From: Prevotella sp. CAG:1058
GTDB lineage: Bacteria > Bacteroidota > Bacteroidia > Bacteroidales > Bacteroidaceae
Length of the DNA: 9,877 nt
Assembly: GCA_000433175.1 (NCBI GenBank)
Contig: HF986663.1
Coordinates: forward strand, 18,553 to 28,429
Direction: 5' to 3'
The translations under genes and the position numbers were made by a program. This document shows positions 5,916 to 9,877 of the stretch, in pieces. Under the pieces are notes generated by a model. That model was not told where the DNA came from. It saw nothing but the letters and a program-made list of their open reading frames with translations, and did not search any database. Each line of letters opens with the position of its first letter. Within the stretch, counting starts at the first letter, position 1.

Positions 5916-6791
5916 GTGAAAGGCATTACTCCTTATATATTAAATGTAAACGGCCGGATGTTAGACCTGTCCGAGCCTTGTGTTATGGGTATTCTTAACG
6001 CCACTCCCGACTCTTTTTATGCCGGAAGCCGCAAGCAGACCGAGGCGGAGATAGCCGCAAGGGCCGACAGCATAGTGGCCGAGGGTGGAAAGATAATAGA
6101 CGTGGGTGCATATTCGACACGCCCCGGTGCAGCCGAGGTTAGTGCCGGAGAGGAGATGGAGCGCATGCGCATGGCTTTGGCGGCTGTGCGCCGTGTGCAG
6201 CCTGATGCCGTGTTGTCTGTCGACACGTTCCGTCCGGAGGTGGCGCGTATGGCCGTCGAGGAGTTCGGTGCGGGTATAATCAACGACGTGTCGGGTGGTA
6301 ATCATGAAGGTTCGTTCGGCGGCGAGGCGGCAGACGACGGTAAGATTGACACATCCTGTGGCTGCGTGCCGCCAATGTTCGGCATGGTGGCGCGCTTGGG
6401 CGTGCCTTACGTCTTGATGTCGTCATGCGCTGACGTGATAAGTGTCATGCAGGATTTCGCCGGCAAAGTGCAGCTCTTGCGCGACCTTGGAGCAAAGGAT
6501 ATAATACTCGATCCCGGCTTCGGGTTCGGTAAGACGGTCGGTGGCAACTACGCCTTGCTGGCGGGGCTCGGGCGTTTGCGCGAGATGGGGTTGCCCGTTC
6601 TTGTCGGAATGTCGCGCAAGTCGATGATTTCAAGGTTGCTGGGTACCGACGCCGAAGGTTCGCTTAACGGCACCACGGTGGCCAACGTGCTCGCCATGGT
6701 TCTGGGCGGGGCTTCCATATTGCGTGTGCACGATGTGAGAGCGTGCGTTGAAGCAGTGGCAATAGTAAAAGAAACGATGAGATATGTTTGA
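5916..6791 (+). CDS. folP: FolP, dihydropteroate synthase, with an altered active-site loop
   Basis: It condenses 6-hydroxymethyl-dihydropterin pyrophosphate with p-aminobenzoate to dihydropteroate in folate synthesis, and is the target of sulfonamides. The 291-residue product has NATPDSF (28-34), DVGAYSTRPGA (62-72), SVDTF (101-105), NDVSGG (123-128), DPGFGFGK (199-206), GMSRKSM (231-237) and RVHDV (270-274). The start is GTG: an in-frame TAA at 5904 leaves no other codon upstream, and the next ATG (5958) would remove residues that align with the family. Two parts are odd. After NDVSGG there is an extra stretch of about 20 residues (129-152) rich in Gly, Asp and Cys. The usual LMHM(R/Q)GxPxxM segment reads LMSSCADVISVM and is followed by a shortened linker. 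Catalytic residues elsewhere are intact, so I read it as functional but divergent. It overlaps cdaA by 8 nt. Confidence 0.93.
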   Translation: MKGITPYILNVNGRMLDLSEPCVMGILNATPDSFYAGSRKQTEAEIAARADSIVAEGGKIIDVGAYSTRPGAAEVSAGEEMERMRMALAAVRRVQPDAVLSVDTFRPEVARMAVEEFGAGIINDVSGGNHEGSFGGEAADDGKIDTSCGCVPPMFGMVARLGVPYVLMSSCADVISVMQDFAGKVQLLRDLGAKDIILDPGFGFGKTVGGNYALLAGLGRLREMGLPVLVGMSRKSMISRLLGTDAEGSLNGTTVANVLAMVLGGASILRVHDVRACVEAVAIVKETMRYV

Positions 6792-7554
6792 TTTCGGAAT
6801 AAAAGACTTTATAGACATTTTCCTTGTCGCCTTGATGCTTTATTACATCTACCGCCTCATGAAGGAGTCGCGGTCGCTTAATGTGTTCATAGGCATCCTG
6901 GTGTTCATCGTCACGTGGCTGTTCGTAAGCCAGGTGCTCGAGATGCGTCTGCTGGGCAGCATCATGGACAAGCTGGTAAGCGTGGGCGTGATTGCTATAA
7001 TCATATTGTTCCAGGAAGAGATACGAAAGTTCCTGTACAATCTCGGCACGCACCGCAAGGTTAACGGCATTCTGCGCCTGTTTTCGTCGGGCGACAAGAA
7101 AGCCCGTGCCGACATGGAGGCCATAATGCCTGTGGTAATGGCCTGCATGAGCATGAGCAAGGGCAAGGTGGGGGCGCTTATCGTCATCGAACGGCTCTCT
7201 CCGCTCGACGATATTATCGAGACCGGCGACATAATAGACGCCAACATCAACCAGCGGCTGATAGAGAACATCTTTTTCAAGAACTCGCCACTGCACGATG
7301 GTGCAATGGTGATTTCAGACAAACGCATACGTGCGGTGGGATGTATCCTGCCCGTAAGCCACAGCATAGACATACCGAAGGAGCTCGGACTGCGCCACCG
7401 CGCGGCAATGGGCATATCGCAGGACAGTGACGCGATTGCCATTGTCGTATCTGAAGAGACCGGACGTATATCAGTGGCTATTAAGGGGCAGTTCCATCTG
7501 CGCCTCTCTGCCGAACAGCTTGAAAGCATCCTTACGCGCGAGCTTGACTTCTGA
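6784..7554 (+). CDS. cdaA: CdaA, membrane-bound diadenylate cyclase
   Basis: It makes the second messenger c-di-AMP from two ATP at the cytoplasmic face of the inner membrane; in other bacteria c-di-AMP governs potassium/osmolyte balance and cell-wall integrity. The 256-residue product has three N-terminal membrane helices (about 8-24, 33-49, 65-78), a linker beginning FQEEIRKFLYNLG, and the DisA_N (DAC) domain. The domain shows ENIFFKNSPLHDGAMVI with the DGA motif at 172-174, and LRHRAAMG with the RHR motif at 204-206; both catalytic motifs are complete. The ATG overlaps the last codons of folP by 8 nt, which implies translational coupling. No CdaR or GlmM gene is adjacent, unlike in Firmicutes; adjacency to folP is the common Bacteroidetes arrangement as I know it. 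Confidence 0.96.
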   Translation: MFDFGIKDFIDIFLVALMLYYIYRLMKESRSLNVFIGILVFIVTWLFVSQVLEMRLLGSIMDKLVSVGVIAIIILFQEEIRKFLYNLGTHRKVNGILRLFSSGDKKARADMEAIMPVVMACMSMSKGKVGALIVIERLSPLDDIIETGDIIDANINQRLIENIFFKNSPLHDGAMVISDKRIRAVGCILPVSHSIDIPKELGLRHRAAMGISQDSDAIAIVVSEETGRISVAIKGQFHLRLSAEQLESILTRELDF

Positions 7555-7584
7555 CGGATGCGTTCATTACATATATTTAATATG

Positions 7585-7624
7585 GCGGCGTACGGTTATG
7601 GGCATACCGGGCGCTGCTTTTTTT
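7585..7624 (+). terminator. Rho-independent terminator of folP-cdaA
   Basis: GCGGCG (7585-7590) pairs with CGCTGC (7612-7617, one G-U), and inside it CGGTtATG pairs with CATACCG. Seven T residues follow directly (7618-7624). It begins 31 nt after the cdaA stop codon. Confidence 0.88.
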
Positions 7625-8059
7625 ATGCCTGTATGGCGTCGTCTGGCATTTAATCTCCGTCTTGTGTCTTTCATTGCGCATGCAGATTACAAGGCGTTGA
7701 TTTTCAGATGCTTATGTTCGGTGTTCTAAAAGACGGCCTTTTGCCTTATGAAAGGTGACCTTTTACAGTGTAAAAGACGGCCTTTTGCTTTGCAAGAGGT
7801 ATCCTTTTGCAATGAGGCATGATTGGGAGTGCTGTCCGTCCTGCGTACTGATGACAAAAGCGCATGGTCAGACCATACCATTAAAGGCTGTGGCGTGTGG
7901 TGTGGTTAATTAGTCCGTTCAAACTTTATAAATGTAATTTAATTTGCTTGTTTGGTTAACTAAATGTAATACTAATGTATTAAATTTGAAATAAAATGTT
8001 GCTAAAACTGTAAAATTTATTAAAAATCATCATTCTGCCGCTCTTTTCTTGTGAAATAT
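7625..8059. other. Non-coding interval downstream of cdaA
   Basis: No gene seen on either strand. It contains the second 22-bp repeat array (7727-7814), a short palindrome TGGTCAGACCA (7865-7875), and from about 7910 a strongly AT-rich stretch leading to the promoter at 8060-8090. Confidence 0.65.
7727..7814. repeat. Tandem array of four 22-bp semi-palindromic repeats (array 2)
   Basis: Four units with an exact 22-bp period: 7727-7748, 7749-7770, 7771-7792 and 7793-7814. Units 1 and 3 share the identical 18-base start TAAAAGACGGCCTTTTGC; unit 2 has the near-perfect palindrome AAAGGTGACCTTT; unit 4 starts with AAGAGG in place of AAAAGG. All share the pattern of array 1 at 2844-2931. Units are predicted to form small hairpins, either within a unit (AAAGG/CCTTT) or across junctions (TTTGC/GCAA). 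The array begins about 100 nt after the cdaA terminator. Confidence 0.85.
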
Positions 8060-8090
8060 TTTGTCTGATACGGATAAAAGACTAAATTTG
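8060..8090 (+). promoter_or_regulatory. Promoter of the 96-residue orphan gene
   Basis: TTTG (8060-8063), 19 nt, then TAAATTTG (8083-8090): both Bacteroidetes elements with the expected spacing. It lies 28 nt before the ATG at 8119. Confidence 0.75.
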
Positions 8091-8118
8091 TTGCGAATAA
8101 CAATTTAAATTTATAGCC

Positions 8119-8409
8119 ATGGTGGATTTTAAGAACTTTTCAGCTATCCTGTCCTGCCTTGACGATTATATGGTTCTCAAAGGCAAGAAGGAAATTAATG
8201 ACATTGAAGCCAACATGGAGTTGGATCGTGTCGGTTTGTTAAAGGACTCTCAACCGAATCCGGGTCTACCTTTGAGGAATTTGCTTGTGAAAATGAGGGA
8301 TTCTAACATCCTGCCTCAGAATATCAGGCAAGCCTATGGCGTATGGACTATCAAGTTGTCAAAGACGATTGCCAAGTCGCCGTTGGTTAACCAGTTCCAA
8401 TATTGTTGA
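8119..8409 (+). CDS. Small cytoplasmic protein of unknown function (96 aa)
   Basis: I do not recognise this protein. It has no signal peptide and no membrane segment, is mixed-charge, and looks like a compact mostly helical fold: FKNFSAILSCLDDYMVLKGKKEINDIEANMELDRVGLL, a Pro-containing turn (DSQPNPGLPLRNLLVKMRD), then LPQNIRQAYGVWTIKLSKTI. The SQPNPGLPLRNLL segment resembles loops seen in small helix-turn-helix-like proteins, but I cannot claim a DNA-binding domain. It is supported as real by a textbook promoter 28 nt upstream, a start at the beginning of the transcript, and a 16-bp hairpin 19 nt after the stop. It sits alone between two plus-strand genes. Confidence 0.75.
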   Translation: MVDFKNFSAILSCLDDYMVLKGKKEINDIEANMELDRVGLLKDSQPNPGLPLRNLLVKMRDSNILPQNIRQAYGVWTIKLSKTIAKSPLVNQFQYC

Positions 8410-8427
8410 CATCCGGCTGGATTTTTG

Positions 8428-8472
8428 CTCCCAATACGCTCCATCATGCGGTGGAGCGTATTGGGAGTATTT
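8428..8472 (+). terminator. Hairpin terminator of the 96-residue gene
   Basis: CTCCCAATACGCTCCA (8428-8443) pairs perfectly over 16 bp with TGGAGCGTATTGGGAG (8452-8467) around an 8-nt loop. The T-tract after it is poor (TATTT), so termination may be incomplete or the stem may act as a 3' stabiliser. Confidence 0.7.
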
Positions 8473-8525
8473 AAAAATGAGAATTGCATGCTCTTTGTGG
8501 TTAATTTACGTTAATAGGCTTCAAC

Positions 8526-8560
8526 TTTGGCGAGACTTGTCCGTCTAATACGTAAATTTG
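8526..8560 (+). promoter_or_regulatory. Promoter of the OmpA-family lipoprotein gene
   Basis: TAAATTTG (8553-8560) is an exact -7 match 27 nt before the ATG at 8588. The nearest TTTG (8526-8529) is 23 nt upstream, slightly long. Confidence 0.6.
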
Positions 8561-8587
8561 CAACAGATAATCACTTAAAAATAAGAA

Positions 8588-9478
8588 ATGACAATGAAGA
8601 AGAATTTTTTTGTAATCTCGCTTGTTGTGGGATGCCTGCTGGTAAGCAGTTGTGTAAGTAAAAAGGATTTGGAAAATTGCAAGCTTGAGAATAAAGAACT
8701 TACAGACAAATATCAGACCACTCAAGACAAATTGTCGGACGTTAATTCGCAGTTGGCCGCCAGTAAGGTGCGTGTGGCAAGTTTGGAAGAACAACTCGAG
8801 CAGACAAAGAGCGCATACTCTTCTTTACAGAATTCTTTGGACAAGAGCCTGACTGCGAGCAACCAGACTACGGTCAACATCTCAAAGCTTGTAGACCAGA
8901 TAAACGAGTCAAACCAGTATATTCGCCACCTTGTAGAGGTAAAGAGCAAGAGCGACTCGCTCAACCTTATCCTTACAAACAACCTGACACGCTCGCTCAG
9001 CAAGGAGGAACTCAAAGAGGTTGACGTGCAGGTGCTCAAAGGCGTAGTTTATATATCGCTTGCCGACAACATGCTTTACAAGAGCGGAAGCTACGAAATC
9101 AACGAGCGTGCGGCCGAGACTCTTAGCAAGATTGCGAAGATTATAAAGGATTACAAGGATTACGACGTGCTTATTGAGGGTAATACCGACAATGTGCCGG
9201 TTAATACGGCGGCAGCTTCAATGAAGAACATCCGTAACAACTGGGACTTGTCGTGTCTCCGTGCGTCAAGCGTTGTACAGGCACTTATCAACCAGTATGG
9301 CGTAGACCCGAAGCGTCTTACCGCAGGCGGCCGAGGCGAGTTTAATCCCGTTACTTCAAACAGTACGGAGGTAGGCAAGCAGCGCAACCGTCGCACGCAG
9401 ATTATCATCACTCCTAAGCTCGATCAGTTCATGGACCTTATCGACAAGGCTCCTGAAAGCAGCGAGACTGCTAATTGA
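8588..9478 (+). CDS. OmpA-family lipoprotein with N-terminal coiled coil
   Basis: This 296-residue protein should be anchored in the outer membrane by its lipid and bind peptidoglycan through its C-terminal domain, tethering the two layers. It starts MTMKKNFFVISLVVGCLLVSSC with a lipobox LVSSC and the lipidated cysteine at 22. A second ATG two codons later is an equally possible start. Residues about 27-145 form a long coiled coil (LENCKLENKELTDKYQ, VASLEEQLEQTKSAYSSL). The OmpA C-terminal domain (about 147-275) has LADNMLYKSGSYEI, LIEGNTDNVPV with Asp201, NNWDLSCLRASSVV, RLTAGGRGE and NRRTQIII; the Asp and Arg are the diaminopimelate-binding residues of this domain. It lacks the N-terminal beta-barrel of true OmpA. 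It has its own promoter and a strong terminator, so it is monocistronic. Confidence 0.94.
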   Translation: MTMKKNFFVISLVVGCLLVSSCVSKKDLENCKLENKELTDKYQTTQDKLSDVNSQLAASKVRVASLEEQLEQTKSAYSSLQNSLDKSLTASNQTTVNISKLVDQINESNQYIRHLVEVKSKSDSLNLILTNNLTRSLSKEELKEVDVQVLKGVVYISLADNMLYKSGSYEINERAAETLSKIAKIIKDYKDYDVLIEGNTDNVPVNTAAASMKNIRNNWDLSCLRASSVVQALINQYGVDPKRLTAGGRGEFNPVTSNSTEVGKQRNRRTQIIITPKLDQFMDLIDKAPESSETAN

Positions 9479-9509
9479 TAATACTGAATCATGTAAGATG
9501 AAGGCGTAA

Positions 9510-9552
9510 AAGGACCATTTTAGTCGTAGGGAAAGTTTTCCCTTCGGTCCTT
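9510..9552 (+). other. Nested hairpin after the OmpA-like gene
   Basis: AAGGACC (9510-9516) pairs with GGTCCTT (9546-9552), enclosing a second hairpin AGGGAAAG/TTTTCCCT (9528-9543). It lies between the stop codon and the main terminator and may stabilise the 3' end of the mRNA. Confidence 0.4.
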
Positions 9553-9563
9553 GGCGCTTTAAT

Positions 9564-9612
9564 AAATGAAAGTGGCATGCCATAAGAATGACTTGCCACT
9601 TTCATTTTTTTT
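9564..9612 (+). terminator. Rho-independent terminator of the OmpA-like gene
   Basis: ATGAAAGTGGCA (9566-9577) pairs perfectly with TGCCACTTTCAT (9594-9605), and a run of eight T (9605-9612) follows. The stem may extend by two A-T pairs. Confidence 0.92.
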
Positions 9613-9748
9613 GTTATTATGATGATTTTCTCCCTTTTCATTTCCCGTTTCATCGTTAGCATAAAGTTTATTGTACGAGCGCCGGCATTTTATATATAAT
9701 AATGTGTAATATCATGCAGGGTGCCTTTAATTGTGAATGACTGTTAAA

Positions 9749-9778
9749 AACGGGATATTTTTAAAACTTTTTCCCGTT
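9749..9778. promoter_or_regulatory. AT-rich element and inverted repeat upstream of the edge promoter
   Basis: AACGGGA (9749-9755) and TCCCGTT (9772-9778) flank a 16-nt A/T-only-but-one stretch directly upstream of the -33 box. The position fits an UP-like element; the inverted repeat might be an operator. Confidence 0.35.
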
Positions 9779-9782
9779 AATG

Positions 9783-9814
9783 TTTGGTTGGTTGGATAAA
9801 AGGCAGTACTTTTG
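9783..9814 (+). promoter_or_regulatory. Strong promoter, probably of an rRNA operon
   Basis: TTTG (9783-9786), 20 nt, then TACTTTTG (9807-9814): both Bacteroidetes elements at the expected spacing, preceded by an A/T-rich stretch. Transcription should start near 9820. Confidence 0.75.
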
Positions 9815-9825
9815 CATCCGCTTTT

Positions 9826-9877
9826 CAGGGGTTGCCCCTGAGCAAGCAAAAGTTCTTTGAAAGATTGACACAGACGA
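9826..9877 (+). promoter_or_regulatory. Leader with hairpin and boxA-like antitermination element
   Basis: The leader begins with a short hairpin CAGGGG-TTG-CCCCTG (9826-9840), followed by GTTCTTTGAAA (9852-9862), which resembles the boxA-type element found in Bacteroidetes rRNA leaders. AGATTGACACAGACGA then runs to the window edge. Together with the promoter this is what I expect 100-300 nt before a 16S rRNA gene, but no rRNA sequence is inside the window, so the downstream gene is inferred. Confidence 0.6.

Noticed and set aside
6664..7529. Long minus-strand open frames opposite folP-cdaA (6664-7296, 6849-7529)
   Set aside because: Shadows of cdaA; their composition is biased and no motif is visible.
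7427..7729. 100-residue plus-strand open frame running past the cdaA end
   Set aside because: It starts inside cdaA in another frame, crosses the cdaA terminator and ends at the repeat array.
9507..9550. TAAAAGGACCATTTTAG and the next 22 bases, resembling the 22-bp repeat family
   Set aside because: Only one loosely matching unit; the segment is better explained as a nested hairpin at the 3' end of the OmpA-like gene.

Overview
The window looks like chromosomal DNA of a Bacteroidales bacterium, most likely Prevotella or a close relative. The evidence is the promoter motif TAnnTTTG in front of most genes, the general lack of strong Shine-Dalgarno sequences, and the gene content: a folP-cdaA pair, a Nim-like flavoprotein, and a MacA/TolC export operon. 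I assign the genus from general familiarity and did not test it. No phage, insertion sequence, CRISPR array or tRNA was found.

Layout. Positions 1-2415 (minus strand) hold a two-gene export operon, tolC-like then macA-like. The second gene runs off the left edge, and an ABC permease (MacB type) probably follows. Positions 2416-3140 are a 725-bp non-coding stretch with the tolC promoter, an inverted repeat, a four-unit array of 22-bp semi-palindromic repeats, and the murF terminator. murF (minus) ends at 3141 and starts at 4439. A promoter region then separates it from a divergent gene for a secreted protein with 21 cysteines in 131 residues (4633-5028). Next are a long leader hairpin and a Nim-like/pyridoxamine-oxidase-fold protein (5207-5701) with a strong terminator. 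folP and the c-di-AMP synthase gene cdaA overlap by 8 nt (5916-7554) and end at a clear terminator. A second non-coding stretch (7555-8118) carries a second 22-bp repeat array, again of exactly four units. A 96-residue orphan gene (8119-8409) has its own well-formed promoter and a 16-bp hairpin after it. An OmpA-type lipoprotein gene (8588-9478) ends in a strong terminator. The right edge holds a strong promoter and leader with a boxA-like element, typical of the region just before a Bacteroidetes rRNA operon; the rRNA itself lies outside the window.

How it fits together. Most genes serve the cell envelope or core metabolism: peptidoglycan precursor synthesis (MurF), c-di-AMP signalling (CdaA), folate synthesis (FolP), peptidoglycan-bound outer-membrane lipoprotein (OmpA family) and efflux (MacA/TolC). 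I see no obvious multi-gene defence or mobile system. The most unusual items are the paired 22-bp repeat arrays, the Cys-rich secreted protein built from 22-residue repeats, and a dihydropteroate synthase whose usual LMHM-type loop is replaced.
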